A stretch of DNA of 39,956 nt from an uncultured Saprospiraceae bacterium (GTDB taxonomy: Bacteria > Bacteroidota > Bacteroidia > Chitinophagales > Saprospiraceae): assembly GCA_937927575.1 (NCBI GenBank), contig CALBEE010000015.1, forward strand, positions 1 to 39,956, read 5' to 3'. Every line of letters starts with the position of its first letter. Position 1 is the stretch's first letter. The position numbers and the translations under genes were made by a program. The notes beneath the pieces were generated by a model. It searched no databases, was not told where the DNA came from, and saw only the letters and a program-made list of their open reading frames with translations. Below are positions 8,212-16,634 of this stretch, one piece after another.

Positions 8212-8245
8212 AGATGATCTAATAATTAAGGCGATTAGATTATCT
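8212..8245 (+). repeat. Hairpin 2 of a tandem pair with shared loop AATTAAGGCG
   Basis: The 12-bp stem AAGATGATCTAAT/ATTAGATTATCTT is trimmed to 8212-8223 and 8234-8245. It contains one G-T wobble (G8216 with T8241) and closes the same AATTAAGGCG loop as hairpin 1. Changed but compensated stems around an invariant loop are what a selected RNA or DNA hairpin would leave. Confidence 0.6.
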
Positions 8246-8328
8246 ATAATAAGAAGACAAACTACACACTCAGGCTCCAAGTTATCTTGGAAGTGGCGCT
8301 AGCCCTGTCCTATATGTCTCGCTTTTGT

Positions 8329-8352
8329 AGGCTCGTACTGAGCTTGACGAAT
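8329..8352 (+). repeat. Possible half of a REP-like palindromic repeat
   Basis: The core reads CTCGTACTGAGCTTGACGAA. From memory, many Bacteroidota genomes carry dispersed intergenic palindromes with the core ACTGAGCTTGTCGAAGT. Here the left arm and core are recognisable but the matching right arm is missing, as in a decayed copy. A local AGGCTC/GAGCTT stem (8329-8334 with 8340-8345) remains. The family link is recalled, not searched. Confidence 0.35.
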
Positions 8353-8423
8353 GTGGGGTAGGGAGAGGACTATATGTTACGCTTGACTGTGCGGTATTTT
8401 AAGAAAACTACAAACCATTCTCA

Positions 8424-9602
8424 TTGTCAGGAATAGCGACAATATATCAAAATCTTAAAGGCGATAAAGTCATTTGGCTAATCGTAGCTTTACTAAGTCT
8501 AGCATCTTTGCTAGCTGTGTATAGTGCTACAGGTAGTATGGCGTATAGAATGCGTGGAGGTAATAATGAATATTACTTATTCCAGCAAGCATTCTTTTTG
8601 ACAGCGGGTATGGGTGCAATGTATGCAGCGTATAAGTTGCATTATATGCAATACTCCAAATTAGCTCCTTTGCTTTTATTAGTTGCTGGTTTAGCATTAC
8701 TATGGACCTTAGGCTTTGGAACTGAAATCAATGAAGCTAAGAGGTGGATCACTTTACCTTGGATCGATAAAACTATACAGACATCTGATTTTGCAAAACC
8801 TGTATTAATTATTTGGGTAGCAAGAGCATTAGCAGTCAAGCAGGATTATATTAAAGATTTTAAACAGGCTTTTCTTCCGATAATCATGCCGGTAATTATT
8901 GTTTGTGCTTTGATTGCTCCAGAGGATTTATCAACAGCGGCACTTCTTTTTGTGACATGTCTTTTGATGATGTTTATAGGAAGAATATCATTGAAGTATG
9001 TTTTTCTTTTAATACTAATGGGTGTCATTGCCTTGAGTATTTTAGTGATGATTGGATCTGTATTTCCGGACTTAGTAAGGGTAGATACATGGATCAGTAG
9101 GATCAATGAATTTATTTACAATACTGATGGAGGATACCAATTACAACAATCAAAAATAGCTATTGCTAGTGGTGAGATCGCTGGCGTGGGTCCAGGAAAT
9201 AGTATGCAAAGAAATTTCCTTCCATTTGCTTATGCAGATTTTATTTACGCCATCATAGTCGAAGAATATGGATTGATTGGAGGATTTACAATACTCGGTT
9301 TATACTCATGGTTGCTCTTTAGATGTACACGAATAGTAACTAGGTGCCCTAAAACTTTTGGAGCTATACTAGCTATGGGCTTATGTTTAAATATAGTAAT
9401 ACAGGCTTTTGCCAATATAGCGGTTTCGGTACAATTGGTTCCGGCGACAGGATTGACACTTCCATTAGTAAGTATGGGTGGTACTTCCATATTATTTACC
9501 TGTATCTCTCTGGGCATTATCCTGAGCGTAAGCAGGTATGTAGAGGAAGCACAATTCAAACAAGCGGCTATAGAAAAGATGGAAGATGCGAGTACTAATT
9601 AG
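8424..9602 (+). CDS. ftsW: Peptidoglycan glycosyltransferase FtsW (SEDS family)
   Basis: FtsW is the septal SEDS polymerase that extends glycan strands from lipid II together with FtsI. The 392 residues contain about ten hydrophobic helices. Signatures include LLAVYSATGSMAY near the start, EAKRWITLPW, GVGPGNSMQRNFLPFAYADFI (written here in part), whose DFI aspartate corresponds to the conserved acidic position of SEDS enzymes, VEEYGLIGG, and the C-terminal TGLTLPLVSMGGTSILF. The motif before DFI reads LPFAYA rather than the commoner LPEAHT. The only plausible start is a TTG at 8424. The family N-terminal block KGDKVIW begins 11 residues later and no in-frame ATG precedes it. The end overlaps murG by 17 bases, implying translational coupling. 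Confidence 0.95.
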   Translation: MSGIATIYQNLKGDKVIWLIVALLSLASLLAVYSATGSMAYRMRGGNNEYYLFQQAFFLTAGMGAMYAAYKLHYMQYSKLAPLLLLVAGLALLWTLGFGTEINEAKRWITLPWIDKTIQTSDFAKPVLIIWVARALAVKQDYIKDFKQAFLPIIMPVIIVCALIAPEDLSTAALLFVTCLLMMFIGRISLKYVFLLILMGVIALSILVMIGSVFPDLVRVDTWISRINEFIYNTDGGYQLQQSKIAIASGEIAGVGPGNSMQRNFLPFAYADFIYAIIVEEYGLIGGFTILGLYSWLLFRCTRIVTRCPKTFGAILAMGLCLNIVIQAFANIAVSVQLVPATGLTLPLVSMGGTSILFTCISLGIILSVSRYVEEAQFKQAAIEKMEDASTN

Positions 9603-10677
9603 TGGAGGAGGAACGGGTGGACACGTCTACCCAGCAATAGCGATAGCCAATGCAATTAAGGATAAAGATCCTTTAGTAGAAATACTTTTTGTAGGTGCAA
9701 AAGGAAAACTTGAGATGGAAAAAGTGCCAGCGGCGGGTTATCCCATCAAAGGACTTTGGATCAGCGGATTACAACGAAAGTTGACTATGAGAAATTTATC
9801 TTTTCCATTGAAGCTCGTTTCAAGTTTGTACAGAGCAAGAAAAATAATTAAAGATTTTCAGCCAGACGTGGCTGTTGGTGTAGGAGGATATGCAAGCGGA
9901 CCCATATTACAAATGGCTTCGATGATGAAGATTCCTACTTTGATACAAGAGCAAAATTCTTATCCAGGAATTACAAATAAGATCTTGGCTAAGAAAGTGA
10001 ATAAAATTTGTGTAGCGTATGATGGAATGGAGCGATTTTTTCCATCAGATAAAATCACTTTTACAGGAAATCCTGTAAGGAGAGATTTGTACGATACACC
10101 GATTAATAGAGAAGAGGCAAAGGCTTCTTTTGGCATCAAAAATGATAAAAAAACTGTTTTGATTTTTGGCGGAAGCTTAGGAGCAAGACAGATCAATGAA
10201 TCAGTTGAAGGTGCTTTTGACATGATAAAAAGGCAATCGGAGATCAACTATATTTGGCAGGTTGGTAAAATGTATTTCGATGAATATTCTTGCGGTGTGG
10301 TAGCCGCATTGCCGAATGTAACGGTGCTTCCATTTATTGAGAGAATGGACTATGCATACGCTGCGGCTGACGCAGTCGTATGCAGAGCTGGTGCACTGAC
10401 GATCTCCGAAATTGCCCTTATTAATAAACCTGCAGTACTTGTGCCGAGTCCGCATGTTGCTGAAGACCATCAAACCAAAAATGCGATGGCTCTTGTAAGT
10501 AATAATGCTGCACTTATGGTGCGAGACTCTGAAGCAAAGGAGCAAATGATTTCGACGATTTTGGAATTGTTAAACGACGATAAGATGCAACGAAATTTAG
10601 TTGACAACTTAAAGAAAATGGGAAGACCTAACGCAACGAGTGAGATAGCTGATGTAATATTCAGTTTGGTGAAGTGA
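9586..10677 (+). CDS. murG: UDP-GlcNAc--undecaprenyl-PP-MurNAc-pentapeptide GlcNAc transferase MurG
   Basis: MurG is the peripheral membrane GT28 glycosyltransferase that converts lipid I to lipid II on the cytoplasmic face. The 363 residues start with the ATG at 9586, inside the end of ftsW. The N-terminal lipid-side domain opens MRVLISGGGTGGHVYPA, with the glycine-rich loop at residues 7-13 and GVGGYASGP further on. The C-terminal UDP-GlcNAc domain has IFGGSLGARQINE, CRAGALTISEI and PSPHVAEDHQTKNA. Length and all motifs match the family. It is placed between ftsW and murC as in most dcw clusters. Confidence 0.97.
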   Translation: MRVLISGGGTGGHVYPAIAIANAIKDKDPLVEILFVGAKGKLEMEKVPAAGYPIKGLWISGLQRKLTMRNLSFPLKLVSSLYRARKIIKDFQPDVAVGVGGYASGPILQMASMMKIPTLIQEQNSYPGITNKILAKKVNKICVAYDGMERFFPSDKITFTGNPVRRDLYDTPINREEAKASFGIKNDKKTVLIFGGSLGARQINESVEGAFDMIKRQSEINYIWQVGKMYFDEYSCGVVAALPNVTVLPFIERMDYAYAAADAVVCRAGALTISEIALINKPAVLVPSPHVAEDHQTKNAMALVSNNAALMVRDSEAKEQMISTILELLNDDKMQRNLVDNLKKMGRPNATSEIADVIFSLVK

Positions 10678-10743
10678 TTATCATTTTAACCAAAGGGGAA
10701 AAATGAAATTTGGAATTTTAATTTTTAAGATTTGATTAAAAAA

Positions 10744-12132
10744 ATGCAAAAGAGAGAAATAGATCTTGAGAAAGTGAAACGCATTTTTTTTATCGGCATC
10801 GGAGGAATCGGAATGTCGGCAATAGCTAGATATTTTCATCAAAGTGGAATGAAGGTGTCTGGATATGATAAAACAGAAACAGTACTCACTAAAAAGTTAG
10901 TAGAGGAAGGAATAAAGATCTCTTACGTGGATCAAATTGAAATTTTAGATAAAAACGCAGACTTGGTAGTTTATACGCCAGCAATACCTGACGATCACAA
11001 AGGTTGGAATTGGTATAAGGAGTATTCTTTTCCAGTGTATAAGCGAGCAGAAATCTTAGCGATGATTAGTCATCATAAAAAATCTATCTGTATCGCAGGT
11101 ACGCATGGAAAAACTTCTACGAGTTCAATGGTTACTTTTTTATTAAGAGAGTGTGGTGTAGATGCTTCAGCATTTATTGGCGGTATACCTACCGATTATA
11201 ACACTAACTTTCTCTATGGGGAAAGTGACTGGGTGGTCATGGAAGCAGATGAATATGATAGGTCATTTTGGCAATTATCGCCAGATGTGGCTTCGATAGC
11301 TTCGATGGATGCCGATCATCTTGATATCTATGGATCTCACGAAGTGATGATAGAGGGATTCGAAGGCTTTGCTAAAAAAATTAACGCAGATGGAGTATTG
11401 CTAATTAAAGAGCCTTTGCAAGCGGATTTGTCTGATCAACTCAAAAGTGAGTTAAATGAAAAAAATGTAAGATTAAGATCCTTCGGAATAGAAAGTGGAG
11501 ACATCCAAGCGCAGAATGTAAGAGTGGAAAATGGGCTATATACATTTGATTATATATCTGACAAATATATCCTTGAAAATCTTTCTATGAAGATGCCTGG
11601 ACAACATAATGTGGAAAATGCTTTGGTGGCAATATCGATAGCATTAGAAAGAACTTGTGATCCGAATGATATCAGAAAAGCATTAAAGAGTTTTTCTGGA
11701 ATCAAAAGAAGATTTGAAATATTCAGCCAGACGAAAGATGTGGTAATGATAGATGATTATGCTCATCATCCCACGGAACTAAGAATGGCTATTGATGCAG
11801 CAAGAAATCTATATCCAGACAAAAAGTTGACTGGAGTTTTTCAGCCACATTTATTCAGTCGTACTCTTGATTTTTGCGATGAATTTGCGTTAGTGTTGGA
11901 CGAACTAGATGAGTGTATTTTAATTCCTATCTATCCTGCTAGAGAGCTTCCGATAGAAGGAGTTACTAGTAAGATTATTTTCGATAAGATGAAAAATGTT
12001 AATAAACACTTACTTGGAAAAAATGAAGTCTTACAACATGTAAAGGAAAGAGGTGTAGAGGTGCTTATGGTTTTGGGAGCTGGAGATATTGATACTCTAC
12101 CTAAGCAATTAAAGGACTGGAAAGAAAATTAA
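10744..12132 (+). CDS. murC: UDP-N-acetylmuramate--L-alanine ligase MurC
   Basis: MurC adds L-alanine to UDP-MurNAc, the first step of stem peptide assembly. The ATG at 10744 gives 462 residues. An in-frame TTG at 10732 is less likely. The N terminus has the nucleotide-binding loop FIGIGGIGMSAIA (about 16-28) and SGYDKTE. The central ligase domain has the P-loop G119-THGKTS and MEADEYDRSF, and the region around residue 200 has DADHLDIYG. The C-terminal domain has IDDYAHHPTELR and FQPHLFSRT. Together with MurD, MurE and MraY this cluster covers cytoplasmic precursor synthesis except for MurA, MurB and MurF, which are not in the window. Confidence 0.97.
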   Translation: MQKREIDLEKVKRIFFIGIGGIGMSAIARYFHQSGMKVSGYDKTETVLTKKLVEEGIKISYVDQIEILDKNADLVVYTPAIPDDHKGWNWYKEYSFPVYKRAEILAMISHHKKSICIAGTHGKTSTSSMVTFLLRECGVDASAFIGGIPTDYNTNFLYGESDWVVMEADEYDRSFWQLSPDVASIASMDADHLDIYGSHEVMIEGFEGFAKKINADGVLLIKEPLQADLSDQLKSELNEKNVRLRSFGIESGDIQAQNVRVENGLYTFDYISDKYILENLSMKMPGQHNVENALVAISIALERTCDPNDIRKALKSFSGIKRRFEIFSQTKDVVMIDDYAHHPTELRMAIDAARNLYPDKKLTGVFQPHLFSRTLDFCDEFALVLDELDECILIPIYPARELPIEGVTSKIIFDKMKNVNKHLLGKNEVLQHVKERGVEVLMVLGAGDIDTLPKQLKDWKEN

Positions 12133-12175
12133 ACGAAATAAGTTTAAAGAAATAATTAAATACAAAAAACAGTAA

Positions 12176-12979
12176 ATGGCAAGAACTAATAAAATAGAAT
12201 CATTTGACAATTGGAAAGCTACGGTATTGTGGCTGGCTACAGTATTGTCTATTATGATCATTTTATTGCTTGCGATAGAGACGAAGTCCATGTTGCCCCT
12301 CAAAGCTGTTGAGGTTGAGGTAGTGCATGTAGCAGGCCAAAAGTCAATTGTTACCAAAGAAATAATCATTGAAAAATTAAATACCTATTTAGGTTTTGAT
12401 GTAGAGCAAGCAAATATTGAAGATTTAAATTTAGTTGAGATCGAACACTTAATTAAGACAGATGATAGAATCAAATCGGTTGAAGTATTTATTGATGGAG
12501 GAGAGAAGGTTCATATCGAAGTGGTGCAAAGAAAGCCTGTCTTAAGAGTAATGACCCAAGCGGCTAATTTTTATTTAGATGAGGAAGGCGAAAAGATAGA
12601 ACGTATTCACGGAAGAGCGATAAGAGTTCCTGTGGCAACAGGGGATATTTCTGCATATAGTGAGGAATTCGGAACAGAAAATTACGAAGGTACATTGCAA
12701 GAAGTTTTTGAACTTTCTCTTATGCTGAGAGAAGATAAATTTCTAGGAGCATTAATAGAGCAAATATATGTCAATGAACTAGATGAAATGGTGTTGATAC
12801 CAAAATTAGGTGACGAAGATCTGGTCTTTGGTGGAATCGAAGATGCTAATGAGAAATTGAGAAATATCAGAGATTTCTATGTACACGGTATGCCCAAGTC
12901 AGGTTGGAATAAATTTCATACACTGACATTTAAATATAAAGGAAAAGACGGCGAAGGAATATTATTCGCAGAAAAATAA
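12176..12979 (+). CDS. ftsQ: Cell division protein FtsQ
   Basis: This is a 267-residue bitopic protein with a short cytoplasmic N terminus, one transmembrane helix at about residues 14-34 (LWLATVLSIMIILLLAIE) and a periplasmic part that starts with a POTRA-like stretch (about 45-115, including TYLGFDVEQANI and KTDDRIKSVEVFIDG), then the FtsQ domain. FtsQ links early Z-ring proteins to the FtsL/FtsB pair and the FtsW-FtsI synthase. Sequence conservation is low, so position between murC and ftsA carries much of the weight. The spacers are 43 bp upstream and 111 bp downstream. Confidence 0.88.
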   Translation: MARTNKIESFDNWKATVLWLATVLSIMIILLLAIETKSMLPLKAVEVEVVHVAGQKSIVTKEIIIEKLNTYLGFDVEQANIEDLNLVEIEHLIKTDDRIKSVEVFIDGGEKVHIEVVQRKPVLRVMTQAANFYLDEEGEKIERIHGRAIRVPVATGDISAYSEEFGTENYEGTLQEVFELSLMLREDKFLGALIEQIYVNELDEMVLIPKLGDEDLVFGGIEDANEKLRNIRDFYVHGMPKSGWNKFHTLTFKYKGKDGEGILFAEK

Positions 12980-13090
12980 AATTTTGAAACGACAATAAAT
13001 ATTGAAAACCAGTACACACATTATTATCAATAATTACCAATCGTAACCAGTGTGAAAGCACTTTAAAAAGAACATTAAAATTACAAGATT

Positions 13091-14485
13091 ATGAACGACA
13101 AGACTCAAACCCCTAAGAATCTGGCTGTAGCTCTAGATATCGGAACTACGAAAGTAGTAGCGCTTGCAGGATATGTCAATGAGTATGAGAAAATTGAAAT
13201 TCTGGGCATAGGTACCGTTAAGTCTGAGGGTGTTACTCGCGGAGTAGTATCGAATATCGATAGAACTGTGCGTGCCATAAAGGAATCAATAGAGATGGCA
13301 GAAAAGGCTTCTCAATGCAAATTTGAAAAAGTGCATGTCGGAATCGCTGGACAACATATCAAATCTATACATCATCATGGTCTTTTAGTACGACATGATC
13401 ACAACTCTGAAATTAGTGAAGAGGATGTCAATAAATTAATAAAGGATATGTACAAGTTGGTACTTCCTCCAGGAGATAAAATTTTGCATGTAATACCGCA
13501 AGAGTATACAGTAGATAACGAGCAAGATATTGTAGATCCAATAGGAATGTCAGGTGTAAGATTAGAGGCAAATTTTCACATTATTACAGGACAGATTTCT
13601 GCTTCACGCAATATATTGAAATGTGTGGAAAAGGCAGATTTGGATGTTGCTGATATTACTCTCGAACCGATTGCTTCGGCATCTTCAGTATTGAGCGACG
13701 AAGAGAAAGAAGCCGGAGTAGCATTAGTAGATATTGGTGGAGGTACGACAGACATTACCATATTTAAAGATGGAATAATAAGACACACTGCAGTTATTCC
13801 TTTTGGTGGTAATGTGGTGACATCTGACATCAGAGAAGGTTGTACAGTTATGAATGATCAAGCGGAAAAACTTAAAGTGAAGTTTGGATCAGCAATGGCT
13901 AGTGAAATTTATGACAACAGAATTATTACTATTCCCGGATTTAAAGGAAGAGATCCTAAGGAGATTTCTGAGAAGAACTTAGCGAGAATTATCGAGGCTA
14001 GAGTTGAAGAGGTATTTGATTATGTTTTATGGGAGATACGAAGATCAGGATATGAAAATAAATTGATTGCTGGTATCGTACTCACAGGTGGTGGATCTCT
14101 ATTAAGACATATTGATTTACTATCAGAATATCATACGGGTATGCACACAAGAGTAGGTAAGCCTGTGGAGCATTTAGCACATGGTTATTCTGCTCAGTTG
14201 GATAGTCCAGTATACGCAACTTCAGTAGGATTATTAAAGAACGCGTTGGATAATTTAAGTCTCAATTATGATGAACTCATGGAAGAGGAGAATAGAAAAA
14301 TCGAGGCGGCAAAATTGAAGGCAGAAGAAACGGCCAGACTTGAAGCTAATAGCGATTCTGTGGAAACAGAAGATTCGGAGGAAAAAATTGATTACAATCT
14401 TCAAAAAAAGAGCAAAGGAATATTTAATAAAATGTTCTCATTAACGAAAGAGTTTTTTGAAGCGACTCCAGATTCAGAATTTTAA
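13091..14485 (+). CDS. ftsA: Cell division protein FtsA
   Basis: FtsA is the actin-like ATPase that tethers FtsZ filaments to the inner membrane. The 464 residues include the phosphate-1 motif LDIGTTKVVAL (about 15-25), the 1C subdomain, the phosphate-2 motif VDIGGGTTDITIF (from about 213) and the adenosine motif GIVLTGGGSLL. After an acidic, poorly ordered linker (about 390-435, rich in Glu), the C terminus has the amphipathic helix KGIFNKMFSLTKEFFE, expected to bind membrane, although eight residues follow it. The protein is longer than E. coli FtsA (420 aa), mainly from the linker. ftsZ follows after 56 bases, and the pair is surely co-expressed. Confidence 0.96.
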   Translation: MNDKTQTPKNLAVALDIGTTKVVALAGYVNEYEKIEILGIGTVKSEGVTRGVVSNIDRTVRAIKESIEMAEKASQCKFEKVHVGIAGQHIKSIHHHGLLVRHDHNSEISEEDVNKLIKDMYKLVLPPGDKILHVIPQEYTVDNEQDIVDPIGMSGVRLEANFHIITGQISASRNILKCVEKADLDVADITLEPIASASSVLSDEEKEAGVALVDIGGGTTDITIFKDGIIRHTAVIPFGGNVVTSDIREGCTVMNDQAEKLKVKFGSAMASEIYDNRIITIPGFKGRDPKEISEKNLARIIEARVEEVFDYVLWEIRRSGYENKLIAGIVLTGGGSLLRHIDLLSEYHTGMHTRVGKPVEHLAHGYSAQLDSPVYATSVGLLKNALDNLSLNYDELMEEENRKIEAAKLKAEETARLEANSDSVETEDSEEKIDYNLQKKSKGIFNKMFSLTKEFFEATPDSEF

Positions 14486-14541
14486 TAAGACGATACCTTT
14501 ATATTTTAAATTAATAAGTACACACTCAAAATTCATATATC

Positions 14542-15993
14542 ATGTTATTCGATATACCTAAAAATAAGACATCAATCATCAAAGTAATAGGTGTCGGTGG
14601 TGGCGGTGGAAACGCTGTAGCACACATGTATAATCAAGGTATCACAGGCGTAGAGTTTGCGATATGTAATACGGATAATCAAGCTATCGAAGCAAGTCCA
14701 ATTCCTACACAAATTCAGCTTGGACCACATCTTACCGAAGGTATGGGAGCTGGATCAAAACCTGAAGTAGGAAAGCAGGCATGCATCGAGTCAATAGACG
14801 AAGTAAGAAACTTTTTGCAGGACGGTACGAAGATGTTATTTATTACTGCTGGCATGGGTGGCGGTACAGGTACAGGAGCGGCACCTATCATTGCTAAAGC
14901 TGCCAAAGAGATGGGTATCCTTACTGTGGGTATAGTCACGATTCCTTTCAAATTTGAGGGTATGAGAAGACATCGTCACGCCTTAGAAGGCCTAGAGCAA
15001 TTGAAGAAAAATGTAGATTCTATTCTGGTTATTTCTAATGATAAAGTAAAAGAGATTTACGGTAACCTAACATTAAAAGAAGCATTTGCAGAAGCGGATA
15101 ATATATTGACTACCGCGGCGAAAGGTATTGCAGAAATTATCACAATTCCAGGATATGTAAATGTCGATTTTGAAGATGTTAATACGGTGATGAAAGATAG
15201 TGGAGTATCTATCATGGGTAATGCTACAGCAGATGGTGACGATAGGGCTAGGAAGGCAATTCATGGTGCATTAAATTCACCTTTGCTTGAGGATAATGAT
15301 ATCAGAGGAGCGCAGCATATTTTATTAAATATTACTTCAGGTACGAAAGAAGTAACTATGGATGAAATCAGTGAGATTACTGATTACGTGCAGGAGGAGG
15401 CAGGGTATGGTACGGACCTTATTTGGGGTAATTGTACTGATGCTGAATTAGGAGATAAGATAAGTATTACACTCATCGCAACGGGCTTTGAAGAAGGTAA
15501 AGCAATTTTGGAAGAGAAGAGAGCAGAAGTGAAAAAAGTAATCGTTCCTTTGGATGATATATTCACTAATGATGAGAATGAATCTGTTGTGGAAAGTTTT
15601 GATTTGCCAGAATCAGATTCGGAATATACTATTGACTTTGATACTCCTTCAATAACCAAATCTTCTGCAACGCAAGGTGAGTATACTACAAGGGAAACGA
15701 GTATCGAAGAAGAAGTTACAGAAGAAAGAAAAAGGGTAGTAGCATCTAAAGAAGAAGAGATGGATCGTGCGCGTAGAGAATATCAACGAAAATCTACTAG
15801 TAAGCCTCTAGATAATGCAGCCATTATTTCGGATATGGAAAAAGTACCTGCTTACTTAAGGAGAAGTATCGAACTGGATGAGGTACAGCAATCAGATGCA
15901 AAAGGAAATTTATCAGAAATCACTATTGGAGGAGAAGATGATTTTGGACACTTGAGAACGTCCAATTCATTCCTACATAATAACGCGGATTAA
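14542..15993 (+). CDS. ftsZ: Cell division GTPase FtsZ
   Basis: FtsZ is the tubulin-like GTPase that forms the cytokinetic ring. The 483 residues contain VIGVGGGGGNAV (about 15-26), the tubulin signature ITAGMGGGTGTGAAP (about 101-115), NVDFEDV, and the T7-loop region. The globular core ends near residue 330. A long acidic linker follows, then the conserved C-terminal peptide K-V-P-A-Y-L-R-R (about 434-441), which in other bacteria binds FtsA and other partners. A further tail ends HLRTSNSFLHNNAD. This second conserved end beyond the PAYLRR peptide is, as I recall, a feature of Bacteroidota FtsZ. It is the last gene of the cluster, followed by several hairpins and a strong terminator. Confidence 0.97.
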   Translation: MLFDIPKNKTSIIKVIGVGGGGGNAVAHMYNQGITGVEFAICNTDNQAIEASPIPTQIQLGPHLTEGMGAGSKPEVGKQACIESIDEVRNFLQDGTKMLFITAGMGGGTGTGAAPIIAKAAKEMGILTVGIVTIPFKFEGMRRHRHALEGLEQLKKNVDSILVISNDKVKEIYGNLTLKEAFAEADNILTTAAKGIAEIITIPGYVNVDFEDVNTVMKDSGVSIMGNATADGDDRARKAIHGALNSPLLEDNDIRGAQHILLNITSGTKEVTMDEISEITDYVQEEAGYGTDLIWGNCTDAELGDKISITLIATGFEEGKAILEEKRAEVKKVIVPLDDIFTNDENESVVESFDLPESDSEYTIDFDTPSITKSSATQGEYTTRETSIEEEVTEERKRVVASKEEEMDRARREYQRKSTSKPLDNAAIISDMEKVPAYLRRSIELDEVQQSDAKGNLSEITIGGEDDFGHLRTSNSFLHNNAD

Positions 15994-16021
15994 TCGCAGT
16001 TAATCTACAAATAATTTAGTG

Positions 16022-16113
16022 TTTAGTTATTCACAAAATTGAACTAAAGTGCAGAATATTGATATGAACAGATGTCAATATTCTGCCAAAGAAACAACGA
16101 CCTCAGCAGGTCG
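16022..16113 (+). ncRNA. Candidate structured 3' region or small RNA after ftsZ
   Basis: Three successive hairpins are seen: TTTAGTT/AACTAAA (16022-16028 with 16042-16048); a 15-bp stem with arms at 16051-16065 and 16072-16086 (outer 12 bp GCAGAATATTGA/TCAATATTCTGC perfect, loop GAACAG); and CGACCT-CAGC-AGGTCG (16098-16113). A strong terminator follows 50 bases later. Together they could be the stable 3' end of the dcw transcript or an independent small RNA. No promoter was identified with confidence. Confidence 0.45.
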
Positions 16114-16165
16114 CTAAAGAACGTCTTTTTATAGTCTTATCTTTTTATGAGATTGGTTTATTAAT

Positions 16166-16193
16166 GGCCCAGGTTCCCCACTTGGGCCTTTTT
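16166..16193 (+). terminator. Intrinsic terminator closing the dcw cluster
   Basis: GGCCCA (16166-16171) pairs with TGGGCC (16183-16188), and a G-T and a G-C pair can extend the stem inward to a TTCCCCA loop. Five T follow (16189-16193). This is a textbook rho-independent terminator, 173 bases after the ftsZ stop. Confidence 0.85.
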
Positions 16194-16634
16194 ACGTTTG
16201 GTTTGTTGTTTAATTTGAAATATTAATTTCTGCATTAATAATTTTTTTTCTAGGGTCAGGATGAATTTCTTGTTGGCGCGGATATTAAGTAATCGACAAA
16301 ATTAAGTTTTCATCTTACGGCATTTAAAAAAAGCTTCATCATCCCTATAATTTCGTCAAAGGGATACAATTGATAAAGGGGCTCGAGCAAAGTTGAATTT
16401 AATTCATGTCCAAAAAAAAATGATAGCTACTATTAATAGTGCAACCCCATTAAGTTTGTGTCTCTTTGAAGAGCTTGCACTGAACTAGTTGAACGTGGAC
16501 TTCAGGGATGATAAGAAGGAAGAATTTTCATTAATTTAACTAAAAACGAACTCATAAGTATCAAGTCTTGAATTCGATTACTCACATGAATATTAATAAT
16601 CATATCCCAGAAGGTTTTCATCTTGATCCTTTCT
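16194..16634. other. Non-coding stretch between the dcw terminator and the converging phosphatidyltransferase gene
   Basis: I see no gene here. Minor items are a 12-base palindrome ACTATTAATAGT (16429-16440), the palindrome GCTCGAGC (16381-16388), ATCCC/GGGAT (16341-16365), and CACTGAACTAGTTGAACGTG (16478-16497). The last resembles a degenerate copy of the CACTGAGCTTGTCGAAGTG type of dispersed repeat. It may be decayed sequence. Confidence 0.4.

Larger units (their letters stand above)
8057..8423 (+). other. 367-bp non-coding gap between murD and ftsW, dense in predicted RNA structure
   Basis: No convincing coding frame is seen. Inverted repeats follow one another: GCTTG/CAAGC (8079-8093), a branched stem (8098-8148), two same-loop hairpins (8178-8205, 8212-8245), TCCAAG-TTAT-CTTGGA (8276-8291), and AGGCTC/GAGCTT (8329-8345). 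A near-direct repeat CTATATGTnnCGCTT occurs at 8310-8324 and 8370-8384, exactly 60 bases apart. The last third is visibly richer in G+C than the rest. The layout suggests a structured leader or attenuator region, or accumulated small palindromic repeat elements. Confidence 0.6.

Noticed and set aside
8314..8361. Short reading frame MSRFCRLVLSLTNVG in the murD-ftsW gap
   Set aside because: It has only 15 codons, no start context, and lies over the hairpin and repeat region. Likely chance.
8255..14530. Shared TACACACTCA before ftsW (about 8262) and ftsZ (about 14519), and a similar TACACACA before ftsA, as a regulator site
   Set aside because: It is only a 10-base match at two places at different distances from the starts. 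Too weak without a genome-wide count.
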